A stretch of 57,259 nucleotides of DNA, taken from assembly GCA_017647405.1 (NCBI GenBank), contig JAGCKR010000061.1:1-57259 (forward strand), written 5' to 3'. Numbering within the stretch: position 1 is the first letter of the stretch; each line of letters begins with the position of its first letter. Source of the stretch: Alphaproteobacteria bacterium. Its GTDB lineage: Bacteria > Pseudomonadota > Alphaproteobacteria > CAAHEQ01 > UBA3637. The notes beneath the pieces are model-generated. The model was not told the DNA's origin, did no database searches, and was given only the letters and a program-made list of their open reading frames with translations. The position numbers and the translations under genes are program-made. Shown here piece after piece: positions 34,056 through 44,086 of the stretch.

Positions 34056-35819
34056 CTATTCTTGATAAAGAGCAGGTAAAATAATTTTTTCTTGCGGTGT
34101 TACTTTTTGAAAGAATGAATACCACTCTTCAATTGAAATAAAATGATGCATCCGTTCAAAATAAGCCTGTTCACTGCCCCAAAGAAGCCCTTGACTTATC
34201 AGTGGAAGCTTATTTTTTCTTAAAAAGTTTTTAACCCGTTCATCATTTATATTGAGTGACAAAATCCGAACATCATTATTTTTATAATCCGTCATATGAT
34301 TTAAATAATAAGAAAAACTCCATTTATTTAGTAAACAAGATAAGCATACATCATCTTCTACCGATACATATACGACTTGATTATTCTTTTTTAACGTTTC
34401 AATATCATCCGGCAATGATTTTGAATATGAATTATTTCCAAAAAAAGCAATTAATAACCATCCTAAAAGAATCATTTGAGGCAAACGAATAAGAACTGTA
34501 TACTGTTTTAATTTTCTAAGCTCAGAAAATAATATCGGTAATCGTTTACAAAGCATAAACGGTAACATTCCCAAAATAAATAAAATGAAGAAAAGGCCAA
34601 ACAACCATATGCCACCTTCTTCTGAAAACATTAAAATAAGATTAGTCAGATAGGGTTTCGGAAACAAAAGAAAAACAATGATCCCCATTTGTAACGTATA
34701 TTTCGGATAATAAACAAGCCAAAGAAGAATCCCCAGCATTATCCAAACAAAAACACCCCTAAGTTCCATTAAGTTGATTAAATTTGGATAAAGATAAAAA
34801 GAAAATGCCACAAACAGGAATAAAATCCCAAAAAGAATTTGTATTTTTTTCACTTTTTCTAAAAGAGCATTTTTTTCATCCGGCAGTGATAAAAACAAAT
34901 AAAACAAGGGAGAAAGAAAAAATAACAATATCCCTGCGCCAAAAACATCCAGCCAATTTATATTTTCACCTAAAAAAACATATGGATTTTGAGCGGGCGA
35001 AACTTCAATTTCAAATATTCCCAATGAAGAAATTAATGTTAAAGGAATTGCATCAGATGTCAGATTGATATCCGTTTTAATCAATAATGAAGCTTGGTTA
35101 TCTTTAAAATCCTTCTTAACAATTTCAAAATTTCCCAACTTTTGTGTTTGAAGATTCAAAAAAGAAACATCTTTTTTAAATGTTACAAATAACTGTAAAT
35201 AATTATTTTCTAAAATATTTAATTGAGCACCAACTTCTTCTTTCTTTGGTTTTTTAATCATTAACTGAAATTGGCGAAGCATTTTAGTGCAAACATCTGT
35301 CGGATAAAGTGAATCATTTCGAATCGAAAGAGATAAATCCAAAAATTCTTCTTTACACAAATCCTTTAAACACGCTTTAACAGGGAATTTTTTATTCACA
35401 GCAAGTTCTTGCGTTCCCTCTTTCAAATGATATATCAACGAAAAATAAGCCTTATTTTCATATCCGGAAAACCATTTTTCATCTAGACTTGAAACAGGAT
35501 ATAAAATTTTCTCTTCAAGAACATTATCCAGTTGGGAATAAGGTATTAATGGTTTTTCTAACTTCCAATCTTTTTGAAGTAACGCTTCAACCATTAAAAA
35601 TAAAATATTGTCTTTTGGAATTCCACCACTGCATGAAATTAATCGAAAACGACCAAATTCAGTTTTTTGATAGTCCCCTAAACCTTTTCGACCGGTAAAA
35701 ATTCCACGTTCAGCAAAAATATTTTCATCAACAAAAATATCCGTTTGCGCCTGAACAGTGGGGGCAAAAGAAAAGAAAATCTGAAATAAAAAGAAAAAAA
35801 AGATTAAAAAATACCTCAT
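34056..35819 (-). CDS. DsbD-like membrane protein with thioredoxin-like end
   Basis: A 587-aa envelope protein. A signal peptide covers about 1-25 and a beta-rich periplasmic region about 25-280. About eight membrane helices lie at about 290-465. The C-terminal thioredoxin-like domain has a CxxC (DDVCLSCLLNKW). This is the layout of the DsbD/ScsB electron-transfer family, which moves reducing power across the inner membrane. It departs from the family in that the Cys pair usual in the membrane domain is not visible. The start at 35819 is the first ATG; the longer frame opens with a TTG and has no site. Confidence 0.72.
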   Translation of the reverse strand: MRYFLIFFFFLFQIFFSFAPTVQAQTDIFVDENIFAERGIFTGRKGLGDYQKTEFGRFRLISCSGGIPKDNILFLMVEALLQKDWKLEKPLIPYSQLDNVLEEKILYPVSSLDEKWFSGYENKAYFSLIYHLKEGTQELAVNKKFPVKACLKDLCKEEFLDLSLSIRNDSLYPTDVCTKMLRQFQLMIKKPKKEEVGAQLNILENNYLQLFVTFKKDVSFLNLQTQKLGNFEIVKKDFKDNQASLLIKTDINLTSDAIPLTLISSLGIFEIEVSPAQNPYVFLGENINWLDVFGAGILLFFLSPLFYLFLSLPDEKNALLEKVKKIQILFGILFLFVAFSFYLYPNLINLMELRGVFVWIMLGILLWLVYYPKYTLQMGIIVFLLFPKPYLTNLILMFSEEGGIWLFGLFFILFILGMLPFMLCKRLPILFSELRKLKQYTVLIRLPQMILLGWLLIAFFGNNSYSKSLPDDIETLKKNNQVVYVSVEDDVCLSCLLNKWSFSYYLNHMTDYKNNDVRILSLNINDERVKNFLRKNKLPLISQGLLWGSEQAYFERMHHFISIEEWYSFFQKVTPQEKIILPALYQE

Positions 35820-35909
35820 AAAAAGCACTATAACAAAAAAAAACTTGATTGTCTTTAAAAAAATGTGTAAATTATAAAGGATTTTTACTAACAATTAATG
35901 GAGGCTCGT

Positions 35910-36452
35910 ATTAAACCGAATATGTCAAACGCTCAACACGATGATAAGAATAATCCAAGAATCAATGAGCAAATTACAAATCCACAAGTTCGATTAATTT
36001 TATCCACCGGAGAAAATATCGGAATTATATCAACAAAAGAAGCTCTTAAAAAAGCAGAAGAAGCCGGTTTGGATTTAATTGAGATTGCACCAAACGATTC
36101 TTGCCCAGTTTGCAAAATTTTAGATTTCGGCAAATATAAATACGAGATGCAAAAAAGAAAGGCCGATGCCCGTAAAAAACAAAAAACGGTTGAAGTTAAA
36201 GAAATTAAATTTACTTCTAATATCGGTGAAAATGACTATTTGGTCAAAATGCGTGCAGCCAAACGCTTTTTGGAAAGTGGTAATAAAGTGAAATTCACGC
36301 TTCGTTTCCGTGGTCGCGAAATGTCTTATATTGACCTTGGAACAGAAGTTTTAAAAAGAGCTATTTCTGATTTGGAAGGGGTCGGAAAAGTTGAATCCGA
36401 ACCTAAATTAGAAGGACGTCAAATGGGTATGATGATGGCTCCAAATAAATAA
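35910..36452 (+). CDS. infC: Translation initiation factor IF-3, AUU start
   Basis: A 180-aa IF-3 that binds the 30S subunit and checks start codons. The N-domain is at about 15-75 (PRINEQITNPQVRLI), the linker at about 75-95 (KYEMQKRKADARKKQKTVEV is split: KADARKKQKTVEV), and the C-domain ends with GRQMGMMMAP. The start is taken as ATT at 35910 because GGAGG (35900-35904) is 5 bases upstream, as in the self-regulated infC of E. coli. The ATG at 35898 would overlap the SD, and the ATG at 35922 has none. Confidence 0.9.
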   Translation: MKPNMSNAQHDDKNNPRINEQITNPQVRLILSTGENIGIISTKEALKKAEEAGLDLIEIAPNDSCPVCKILDFGKYKYEMQKRKADARKKQKTVEVKEIKFTSNIGENDYLVKMRAAKRFLESGNKVKFTLRFRGREMSYIDLGTEVLKRAISDLEGVGKVESEPKLEGRQMGMMMAPNK

Positions 36453-36477
36453 TTAGTTATAACACAGTTTACTTTTA

Positions 36478-36504
36478 GGGCTCATATCTATATGAGCCCT
36501 TTTT
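36478..36504 (+). terminator. infC terminator
   Basis: GGGCTCATA and TATGAGCCC pair around TCTA, followed by a T run. The usual rpmI-rplT genes do not follow infC here. Confidence 0.88.
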
Positions 36505-36562
36505 AATATATTGACTTTTATACTCTTTTTTGATATACTCTTTCTTGAAAAAGGGCAAAAAT

Positions 36563-37183
36563 ATGGGATTTTTGATTAAAGGCCTTGTAAAAATGAAACC
36601 CAAACATTATTATGACCAAAAATATAGTTATACTTATCCCGTTTTCAGATGGGATGGTTTTTGGGTTTTTTGTACTTTGCCCGTCAAAGATTTGGTAAAA
36701 ATATATGAAAAAGAAATAGGGTCAAAGCCAATCTCTTTTTTTGATTGTGGTTGCGCAACTGGTGAACTTTTAAGACAGGCCGAATCTATGAATATGCGTG
36801 TTCAAGGGATTGATATAAAAAAATACCCATCTCTTTTTAAACCTCCTCATCCAAATATCGAAATTGTTTCTATTTTAAATTATAAAAAATCAATTAATTA
36901 TGACATCGTTTTTTTAAATGGAACACTCACGTATTTAAATGAAAAGGAAGTTGACACTGCCCTTCAAAAATTTAAAAATGCCAAATTGGTTATCGCTATT
37001 CATAATACGATTGAAGATGATGAAAAAGCCGGTGGCACTGAATATCGTGATCCAAAGCCGAACAAACCGCGACTCATTAAACGCCAAAATTGGTGGGTTC
37101 AAAAATTTAAAGAAAATGGGTTTAATGCAAGATATGATTCAAAAACTGATTGCTTTTTAGCAACGCCAAAAATAAAAGAATAA
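36563..37183 (+). CDS. Class I SAM-dependent methyltransferase
   Basis: A 206-aa protein with a Rossmann methyltransferase core: motif I FFDCGCATGELL at about 60-71, motif II acidic at GIDI, and motif IV region FLNGTLTYL. The rest does not fix the substrate. The start at 36563 is the best-supported ATG, with AGGG upstream; others are possible. It lies alone between infC and a decayed gene. Confidence 0.75.
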   Translation: MGFLIKGLVKMKPKHYYDQKYSYTYPVFRWDGFWVFCTLPVKDLVKIYEKEIGSKPISFFDCGCATGELLRQAESMNMRVQGIDIKKYPSLFKPPHPNIEIVSILNYKKSINYDIVFLNGTLTYLNEKEVDTALQKFKNAKLVIAIHNTIEDDEKAGGTEYRDPKPNKPRLIKRQNWWVQKFKENGFNARYDSKTDCFLATPKIKE

Positions 37184-37215
37184 ATTAATAATAAATTTTG
37201 TGCTCTCTAAAAATA

Positions 37216-37663
37216 TCAAAAAATAATTTTAAAGCGGATGGTTTCTTTATCAAAGAAGGTGTTTTTATCTCTTGATTTATCAATTTTTTTATCAAAATTA
37301 CCTTTTTGAATTTCATCAAACAGCTGACTGGCATAACCTAAAACAAACAAAGCTTCCTTCGTTTGAATTGGCATATATGGCGTTATATTCTGCTTCACAA
37401 AATGAGCTATTTCAGGTTGTGTATTCACCTTATTTTGAATAATGGATTCCTTTAATTCATCTTTAAACTGAATTTTTGAAACGTCTCTTTCATCAGCAGG
37501 CATCATGGGATATTCCCCAAAAGAAAAATTTATATTCGGTTGAAGAGCACCCTTTTGATCCTCTAAATATTTTTTTCAAATCAACTTACGCTAAAAAAGA
37601 CCTATTTAATCTAGCCCCTAAAATACCAGCTGTATCTGTGGCAACAAATTGAATAGCACCCTA
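37216..37663 (-). pseudogene. Decayed gene with an internal stop
   Basis: The readable frame of 96 codons (from 37506) continues upstream without an ATG through VDLKKYLEDQKGALQPN to an in-frame TAA at 37585-37587, and beyond that stop the same frame again reads protein-like (GAIQFVATDTAGILG, then ARLNRSFLA) to TAG at 37661. This is what a gene broken by a nonsense mutation looks like. The parent family is not recognised. Confidence 0.6.
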
Positions 37664-37674
37664 GACTCATTCCC

Positions 37675-39180
37675 TTATTTCCGTTTAAGCAGTTGACTCA
37701 ATGATGACATATCCGGCATTCCACCTTTCCCCATCATTTTTTCAAGTTCTGCCATATCGGGTGCCCCATTTTTTCCCATCATAGATTGAAGCGCATTCAT
37801 ATCCGGCATCGAATGACCACCCATCATTCCTTTTAAAGCAGACATACCACCCATTTTTTTAAGCATTCCCATCATCCCAAACGGATTCATTTTTTTCATT
37901 TTTTTCATAACGCTTGCCATTTGTTCATATTGTTTGAGCAAGCGATTAACATCACTCACACTGACCCCTGCCCCATTGGCAATTCTGATTTTACGGGAAG
38001 CCTTCAAAAGGTCGGGATTTTTGCGTTCCTTCTCTGTCATGGAAAGAATAATGGCTTGTTGGCGCAAAATCATTTTATTATCTATGCCGGCAGCTTCAAT
38101 TTTATCTTGCATTTTACTCAATCCGGGGATCATTTTCATCACGCCTTTAATATCACCCATATTGGAAATTTGGCGCATTTGAGAAAGCATATCATTCAAA
38201 TCAAAACGACCACTCATCATCCGCTCAGCCGTATTCATTGCTTCTTCCTGATTGATTTTTTCCATCGCCGTTTCAACCAATCCGACAACATCGCCCATCC
38301 CCAAAATCCGTTCGGCAATTCGATTGGCATCAAAAACTTCCAAAGCATCGGCTTTTTCACCAACACCCAGATATTGAATAGGAACACCCGTAATTTCGCG
38401 CATAGAAAGGGCAGCCCCACCTCTGGCATCCCCATCGATTCTTGTTAAAACAAGACCGGTAATACCGATTTTTTCATTAAACTCTTTAGCAACCGTAACA
38501 GCATCTTGCCCCATCAAAGAATCAACAACTAAAAGCGTTTCTTTTGGACTTGATAAATCTCTTATTTTTTGAACCTCTTGCATCATTTTATCATCAATAT
38601 GCAAACGACCAGCTGTATCCAAAATTAACACATCATAAAGCTCTTCTTTTACTGTTTTCAACGCCCTTTTTGTAATTTCAATCGGATTTTCATGTTTTAT
38701 AATCGGTAAAACAGATAAATCATTTTTTTCGCCCAATTCAGATAATTGTTCTTGCGCAGCTGGACGATAAGTATCCAAACTGGCAAGCAAAACTTTTTTA
38801 CCCTCTTTTTTTAACCTTCGCGCTAATTTAGCAGAGGATGTTGTTTTTCCTGAACCTTGAAGTCCAACCATTAAAACAACATTTTGTTGATATTGAATAA
38901 GATTAAGTGGCGCAGAAACACCCAACAAATTCACCAACTCATCATGCACAATTTTAACAACCATTTGAGACGGCGAAATTGATTTAACAATTTGTTCCCC
39001 AATAGCTTTTTCTTTTACTTTTTGAATAAAAGTTTTAACAACCGGCAAAGCAACATCTGCCTCTAAAAGCGCAATCTTAATCTCACGCATTGTTTCATCA
39101 ACGGCAGACTCAGTTAAAATGCCGCGTTTAGTTAATTTATCAAATGCCTTTGTTAATCTATCTGCCAAACCTTGAAACAT
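37675..39180 (-). CDS. ffh: Signal recognition particle protein Ffh
   Basis: A 501-aa SRP GTPase that targets nascent membrane proteins with the 4.5S RNA seen at 51387. The N domain is at about 1-85; the G domain has GLQGSGKTT at about 104-112, DTYRPAA at about 136-142 and DTAGRLHID at about 188. The M domain begins at about 300. The last 75 residues are very Met-rich with repeated PDMxxLxxMMGK steps. The start at 39180 has AGGA 6 bases upstream. Confidence 0.97.
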   Translation of the reverse strand: MFQGLADRLTKAFDKLTKRGILTESAVDETMREIKIALLEADVALPVVKTFIQKVKEKAIGEQIVKSISPSQMVVKIVHDELVNLLGVSAPLNLIQYQQNVVLMVGLQGSGKTTSSAKLARRLKKEGKKVLLASLDTYRPAAQEQLSELGEKNDLSVLPIIKHENPIEITKRALKTVKEELYDVLILDTAGRLHIDDKMMQEVQKIRDLSSPKETLLVVDSLMGQDAVTVAKEFNEKIGITGLVLTRIDGDARGGAALSMREITGVPIQYLGVGEKADALEVFDANRIAERILGMGDVVGLVETAMEKINQEEAMNTAERMMSGRFDLNDMLSQMRQISNMGDIKGVMKMIPGLSKMQDKIEAAGIDNKMILRQQAIILSMTEKERKNPDLLKASRKIRIANGAGVSVSDVNRLLKQYEQMASVMKKMKKMNPFGMMGMLKKMGGMSALKGMMGGHSMPDMNALQSMMGKNGAPDMAELEKMMGKGGMPDMSSLSQLLKRK

Positions 39181-39288
39181 TGTAATTCCTTTCATTTTTT
39201 ATTGTTTGATTATAGTTCAAAGCAATAAAAAAGTCAAAGATTCTCTATTTAATTTCAGGTTTTTTATCAGACATGTAATTGCAAAATA

Positions 39289-41211
39289 TCATTTTAAACT
39301 TTTTTCTTTTATCTTTGTTTTTAAAATCATCTTTTTAAAAGGCTCAAATTCATTAGCATAATTACATTCGACATTCGGATAAATATATTCCGGCGTTAAA
39401 ATTAAAGGATTATTTTCTGATTTTAATTTTTCAATCAAATATTTATTTACATAACTTTCATCTTTCCAGATGGGGATTATCCTTTGTTTTAAATCCTCAT
39501 CAATCCATTCTTTTATTGTTTTTGTCAAATTTAAAAATGCTTCTTTTGTTCCACCTAAAAAAACATTTTGCACATAAAAACTTCCGCTTCCCAATGGGGT
39601 ATATGCTTTTGAAAACTGATTTTGTTCAAAAGGCAACATATTTATATCCCATCGATAATGCCATGGATGCATCGCATAAACCATTTCTTGTTGAGGTGTC
39701 GGCAAAACCTCTTCTCCAACAGGCTCAATAGCCGTTAAATTTATATCCAAAAAATAAACGTAATCAAAATCATCCAATTCTTGTTTTATCTCATCAATTA
39801 AATGAAATTTTCTTAAGGACGTATATTGTTTTTTCAAATTAATTTTTTTAACAAACTTATTGTCTACTTTTAACTGTTTTTTATCCGTAAAGAGAAAATA
39901 TCTTTTTTCGTGATCGGCCAGAAAATTTTTCTCAACAGAGTTATAAAAACTATTCCATTCAGAAGCCTCTGCTCCAACGCCAAACGTTATAATGGCGATT
40001 TTCTTTTTTGTTTGAGCCATCATTTTAGAAACAGTCAACGGCTCATATTCGTTTGATAAGTATGGGATTCGATGATAAAGAGTTGATCTTTTTTTTGAAG
40101 GAATTAACAAAGTATTTCTCGTTCGACGAGCAACCTTAATATTTTCTGTTTTCCCAATCAACGTGTTTGTTTTTTCATCATAATCAAAACTTTTTTGCTC
40201 TCCGTCAATATGCAGTATTATCTTATTTTCTTCGATTTTTTTAGGCGTTGAAACAAAACAAGTATAAGTCGGATACACCTGTTCAAACATTAAAATCAAG
40301 GGCTCAACAAATTCATGCATTTTAAAACTAAGATATTTATTTAAGTAACTTTCGCTTTCCCGTTCAGGCGAAATATTTACTCTTAAATCCACATTCACCC
40401 ATTCTGTAATAACATTCATCAGATCAAAAAATGCTGTCTTTGTTCCCCCAACAAAATATTTACTAATATAAAATTTTCTGTCTTTTGGTACAATATAGCT
40501 ACTTGATCTGGCATTATTTTCATATGGAAATTTTCCTTCTTCCCAAGTATAATAACAAGGATGCAAAAGCGTTACAATGCCTTGTTTATCATCCGGAAAA
40601 ATTTCTTCACCAATAACATCGCTCGGCACAAGAGAAGTATCTATAAAATAGATATAATCATATGATTTTAAAAAATTTTTAACTTTTTCAAAAACATGAA
40701 ATTTTTTAAGATTATACGATTCTTCTTTTCTATCATAATGAGCAAAATTTAACACATTGTCTTTTTTATCTAACTGGTGATTATCGGTAAAAACAAAATA
40801 TGTCTTTTCATGATTCGTTAAAAAATTTTTTTCTGATGCTTTATAAAAATTTTCCCACTTTTTAGTATCTGCACCCATTGAAAAAGTTAAAATGGCAACT
40901 TTTTTCTTGTCTCCATGCAACATATTTGATTTTGTTAACACTTCATACTCATCATCAACAAAATGTATTCTATGATAAACAAATAAAGACTCATCATTTT
41001 TTATTGAAAAAGAATGGTCCGTCTTTTTTAACACATTATATTTAATATCTTCTCCTTTTAATACTTTTGTTTTGGGATTATAGTGAAACAACTCTGGCCA
41101 ACCACGCATATCAACATAAAATTCTTTTGTTTCAACAACAGGGAAAAACACATAAAACATTCCCCCAACAAAAACAAAAATAAAAAGAATAAGAAATAAT
41201 AATTTTTTCAT
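39289..41211 (-). CDS. Tandem double-GT6 glycosyltransferase
   Basis: A 640-aa protein with two copies of a 300-residue unit. After an N-terminal membrane helix (about 4-23), each unit has an 80-residue module and a GT6 domain: KKKVAILTF at 102 and KKKIAIITF at 402, FTD at 141 and 441, the DxD position at IDTSL (190-194) and LDINL (488-492), and the ESESYLNKY / KDESYVNKY catalytic region at 285 and 583. The first copy has lost the usual WHD before the catalytic Glu. No known GT6 enzyme I recall is double. It is probably involved in surface sugar assembly, next to kdsB. Confidence 0.78.
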   Translation of the reverse strand: MKKLLFLILFIFVFVGGMFYVFFPVVETKEFYVDMRGWPELFHYNPKTKVLKGEDIKYNVLKKTDHSFSIKNDESLFVYHRIHFVDDEYEVLTKSNMLHGDKKKVAILTFSMGADTKKWENFYKASEKNFLTNHEKTYFVFTDNHQLDKKDNVLNFAHYDRKEESYNLKKFHVFEKVKNFLKSYDYIYFIDTSLVPSDVIGEEIFPDDKQGIVTLLHPCYYTWEEGKFPYENNARSSSYIVPKDRKFYISKYFVGGTKTAFFDLMNVITEWVNVDLRVNISPERESESYLNKYLSFKMHEFVEPLILMFEQVYPTYTCFVSTPKKIEENKIILHIDGEQKSFDYDEKTNTLIGKTENIKVARRTRNTLLIPSKKRSTLYHRIPYLSNEYEPLTVSKMMAQTKKKIAIITFGVGAEASEWNSFYNSVEKNFLADHEKRYFLFTDKKQLKVDNKFVKKINLKKQYTSLRKFHLIDEIKQELDDFDYVYFLDINLTAIEPVGEEVLPTPQQEMVYAMHPWHYRWDINMLPFEQNQFSKAYTPLGSGSFYVQNVFLGGTKEAFLNLTKTIKEWIDEDLKQRIIPIWKDESYVNKYLIEKLKSENNPLILTPEYIYPNVECNYANEFEPFKKMILKTKIKEKSLK

Positions 41212-41271
41212 AATTAACCCAATATAAAATGATAATTCATTTTACTAATACTTTAAAAAAAAAGAAAAGTC

Positions 41272-41299
41272 AAAAAAAAGAGAGGTTTCCCTCCCTTTT
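41272..41299 (-). terminator. kdsB-operon terminator
   Basis: On the minus strand GGGAGG pairs with CCTCTC around a GAAA loop, followed by a long T run. Confidence 0.72.
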
Positions 41300-41303
41300 A
41301 AAT

Positions 41304-42077
41304 TTAAAACAAGAATTTTTGAGCTTCTTCAAGTTCTTCCGGCGTATTAATATCTGCAGGAGCATCCTCAATTAACTTTACACTATCAACTAATAATGCA
41401 TAAATGCTCATTCCGTTTTCCAAAGCACGCAACTGCTCCAATTTTTCAATATTTTCAAGAACACCAACCGGATAGGAAATAATTTCCTGCAATGCTTTTG
41501 CCCGATAAACATAAATTCCAATATGCCAATAAGCAAAATTATAATCTTCAACATTATCACGATTAAAAGGAACAGGTGAACGTGAAAAATAAAGAGCACG
41601 CCCAAAATTTTCACCCTCTCTTAACCCCATTGCAATTTTAACATGAGATGGATCCTGAATATCTTTTTCATCCGTTATTTTCATTCCAACAGTCACAATA
41701 TCTGCCCCTGTTTTTTCCATAACCTCAACTAATTTCAAATTCAATGCCGGATCAACATTGATTCCATCACCTTGAAAGGAAATGGCAATATCATATTTTG
41801 AGCCATCCGGATCAATTTCTTTTAATGCTGCTGCAATACGATCCGTTCCACTTGGTAATGAAGGATCTGTTAAAATAGCTTTGGCACCAAATGTTTTTGC
41901 AACATCAATAATTTCTTGATCACCAGCAGCAATATAAACATCTTCTTCAGGATGAACTTTGACCGCATGCTCATAAACATGTTGAATTAATGTTTTTCCA
42001 TTAATAACGGCCAACGGTTTATTCGGCAACCTTGTCGATTTTAAACGAGTTGGGATTAAAACAGCTACTCTTGACAT
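41304..42077 (-). CDS. kdsB: CMP-Kdo synthetase
   Basis: A 257-aa cytidylyltransferase that joins CMP to Kdo for lipopolysaccharide. The CTP-binding start IPTRLKSTRLPNKPL (about 8-22), the SGTDRIA motif, and the FQGDGINVDP motif at about 100-109, all fit KdsB. It overlaps the HIT gene by 13 bases and is the last gene of ppa-HAD-HIT-kdsB. Confidence 0.95.
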   Translation of the reverse strand: MSRVAVLIPTRLKSTRLPNKPLAVINGKTLIQHVYEHAVKVHPEEDVYIAAGDQEIIDVAKTFGAKAILTDPSLPSGTDRIAAALKEIDPDGSKYDIAISFQGDGINVDPALNLKLVEVMEKTGADIVTVGMKITDEKDIQDPSHVKIAMGLREGENFGRALYFSRSPVPFNRDNVEDYNFAYWHIGIYVYRAKALQEIISYPVGVLENIEKLEQLRALENGMSIYALLVDSVKLIEDAPADINTPEELEEAQKFLF

Positions 42078-42472
42078 GCTTCAAACTCCTTTTTAATACG
42101 ATTAATTACTTCTTCTTTTGCATTTCCCATGTATGGCTTGCCAGGTTGATTCCAAACCGTTCCCGGCCAATATGGATCCGTATCATATCTACAAATAACA
42201 TGAACATGCAACTGAGGTGTCAAATTACCAATCATTGCCACATTTGTTTGAGTCGGATGAAATAATTTGGTCATCACCTTTTCAGCTAACTCAATCTCTT
42301 TCATTAAGGTTAAACGTTCTTCTGTTGTTAAATCCAACATATTACGAACATTTTCTTTTCTTGGGACCAAAAAAATCCACGGACAAAGAACATTATCTTC
42401 AAATAAAACTGTTGAAAACCCTAAATCACAAACATAAGATTTTTTTTGAAGCGAGGGATGAAGCTCGAACAT
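42065..42472 (-). CDS. HIT-family protein
   Basis: A 135-aa histidine-triad-like nucleotide hydrolase or transferase. The core motif is QLHVHVICRYDTDPYWPG with two of the three histidines (H-x-H-x-I), the form common in alphaproteobacterial members of the family. AGGAGT precedes the ATG inside the previous gene. It overlaps the HAD gene by 47 bases and kdsB by 13. Confidence 0.88.
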   Translation of the reverse strand: MFELHPSLQKKSYVCDLGFSTVLFEDNVLCPWIFLVPRKENVRNMLDLTTEERLTLMKEIELAEKVMTKLFHPTQTNVAMIGNLTPQLHVHVICRYDTDPYWPGTVWNQPGKPYMGNAKEEVINRIKKEFEACQE

Positions 42473-43385
42473 GATTACTCCTAATTTTTAAATTAAATGA
42501 AAGATGCGAAAATTGCTCCGTTATATATGTTGGTTGAACATTATTTTTTTCATAAAGAGCATCTAACTTACCACCTTGTGATAAAATATCTCCGGTAATA
42601 CCGGTTTTGGTTACCAACAGTGTTTTAAGACCAGCTCTATGACCTCCTAAAACATCTGTTTCAACCGTATCTCCAACCATAATTGTTTTATCCTTTTGAG
42701 CCCCTGTTTTTTCAACAGCATAGTCAAAAATATATCCATATGGTTTTCCAAACCAACAAACTTTTCCGCCCATTTCTTCGGCATAACGCCCCAAAGAACC
42801 CTGCACCAAAACTTGTTTACCTTTGCTCATAAACGTTAAATCAGGATTGGCACAAACAATGGGAATTCCTCTTTTGATAACCGGATTTAAAAGACCAGCA
42901 TATTCCTTAAAAATACGCTCTCCTTCTTCTGGCACAACCGCTCCAAATCCACTTAAATAAACACAATCGGCCTCTTCAAGACGATCCGTCTGATGAGAAA
43001 CAACCTTTTCAAACATTAATTTATTTTCTGTTCCAAGAACAAAATATTTGTAATCTTTTTTTCCGGTTATTTCCTCTAAAAAACCTTGATTCAAAACATG
43101 ACAAAATGCTTCGCCCGATGTTATCACGTCATCATAATGACAACCCGCAATTAACCCTTTTTTTGCCTGACTTGCAATAAATGGTTCACGCAAAACCGTT
43201 GCATTTGAAAGAAGAACAATCTGTTTTCCAGACTCTTTAAGCGATTTTAAAAAATCAAGAGTTCCATCATAAAATGCGCCTCCATCCCAAAGAAGGCCAA
43301 ACATATCCAAAAAATAAGTATCCACATCCACTATTTCAGAAACAGATGAAATCTTTTGGGGTTTTATATCATTATTTTTCAACAT
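42426..43385 (-). CDS. TIGR01459-type HAD class IIA phosphatase
   Basis: A 319-aa HAD hydrolase of the group found mainly in alphaproteobacteria. The nucleophile region is [12 protein letters not shown] at about 30-41, motif II is LLSNAT, and [15 protein letters not shown] near 243-257 is the fourth motif. The substrate is unknown. Its last 15 codons run inside the HIT gene in another frame. It overlaps the ppa stop by 14 bases. Confidence 0.9.
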   Translation of the reverse strand: MLKNNDIKPQKISSVSEIVDVDTYFLDMFGLLWDGGAFYDGTLDFLKSLKESGKQIVLLSNATVLREPFIASQAKKGLIAGCHYDDVITSGEAFCHVLNQGFLEEITGKKDYKYFVLGTENKLMFEKVVSHQTDRLEEADCVYLSGFGAVVPEEGERIFKEYAGLLNPVIKRGIPIVCANPDLTFMSKGKQVLVQGSLGRYAEEMGGKVCWFGKPYGYIFDYAVEKTGAQKDKTIMVGDTVETDVLGGHRAGLKTLLVTKTGITGDILSQGGKLDALYEKNNVQPTYITEQFSHLSFNLKIRSNHVRASSLASKKILCL

Positions 43386-43923
43386 ACCCCGTTAATCCCT
43401 TTTTGCACAAATGATAGTTGTCTTTGGCTTCGCGGATTAAACGGCGCGCTTCGGCCGGACCCTGCAAATTTTCAATTTTAACTTCTTTTTGTTCCAAAAT
43501 TTTATAGTCTTCAAAAAACCGTTGTAAAACCTTCAACAAATGCGGCGGTAATTGATCAATATGAGCATAACAATTATATTCTTGATCATCCACATTAATT
43601 GCAATAATTTTATCATCAGCTTCACCACCGTCAATCATCTTCATGACGCCAATCGGGCGGGCTCTCATAATGCAAAGAGGCGTTACCGGAAACTGACTTA
43701 ACACTAAAATATCCAACGGGTCATTATCATCACCATATGTTTTAGGAATAAAACCATAATTAGCAGGATAATGAACAGCGCTATATAAAATACGGTCAAC
43801 TTTTAATAAACCGCTTTTTTTATCTAACTCATATTTAATTTGTGATCCTTTCGGCACCTCAATAATTGCCGGAATAATATCCGGAAAATCGGGGTAATGT
43901 TCAACTTCGTGCCATGGATGCAT
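43372..43923 (-). CDS. ppa: Inorganic pyrophosphatase
   Basis: A 183-aa family I pyrophosphatase. [29 protein letters not shown] with the metal-binding aspartates, and GEADDKIIA are in place. AAAGGA lies 7 bases before the ATG. It heads the ppa-HAD-HIT-kdsB unit. Confidence 0.96.
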   Translation of the reverse strand: MHPWHEVEHYPDFPDIIPAIIEVPKGSQIKYELDKKSGLLKVDRILYSAVHYPANYGFIPKTYGDDNDPLDILVLSQFPVTPLCIMRARPIGVMKMIDGGEADDKIIAINVDDQEYNCYAHIDQLPPHLLKVLQRFFEDYKILEQKEVKIENLQGPAEARRLIREAKDNYHLCKKGLTGYVEK

Positions 43924-44086
43924 ATTTTATCCTTTCAATATTTTTAAAGCCCAAACGGCTAAATTTAATGTGTTATAGTTTACCATTTGTGGATATTTTG
44001 TCAAGGTCAAAAAAAAGTCTTTTTATTTTTCTTTTTTCATGGTATCAATAAATCATTATGTTAAACTTACAACAAGGAGATAAAAA

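Noticed and set aside
37921-38448. 175-aa plus-strand ORF opposite ffh
   Set aside because: It is a shadow of ffh, with no domain and no ribosome site.
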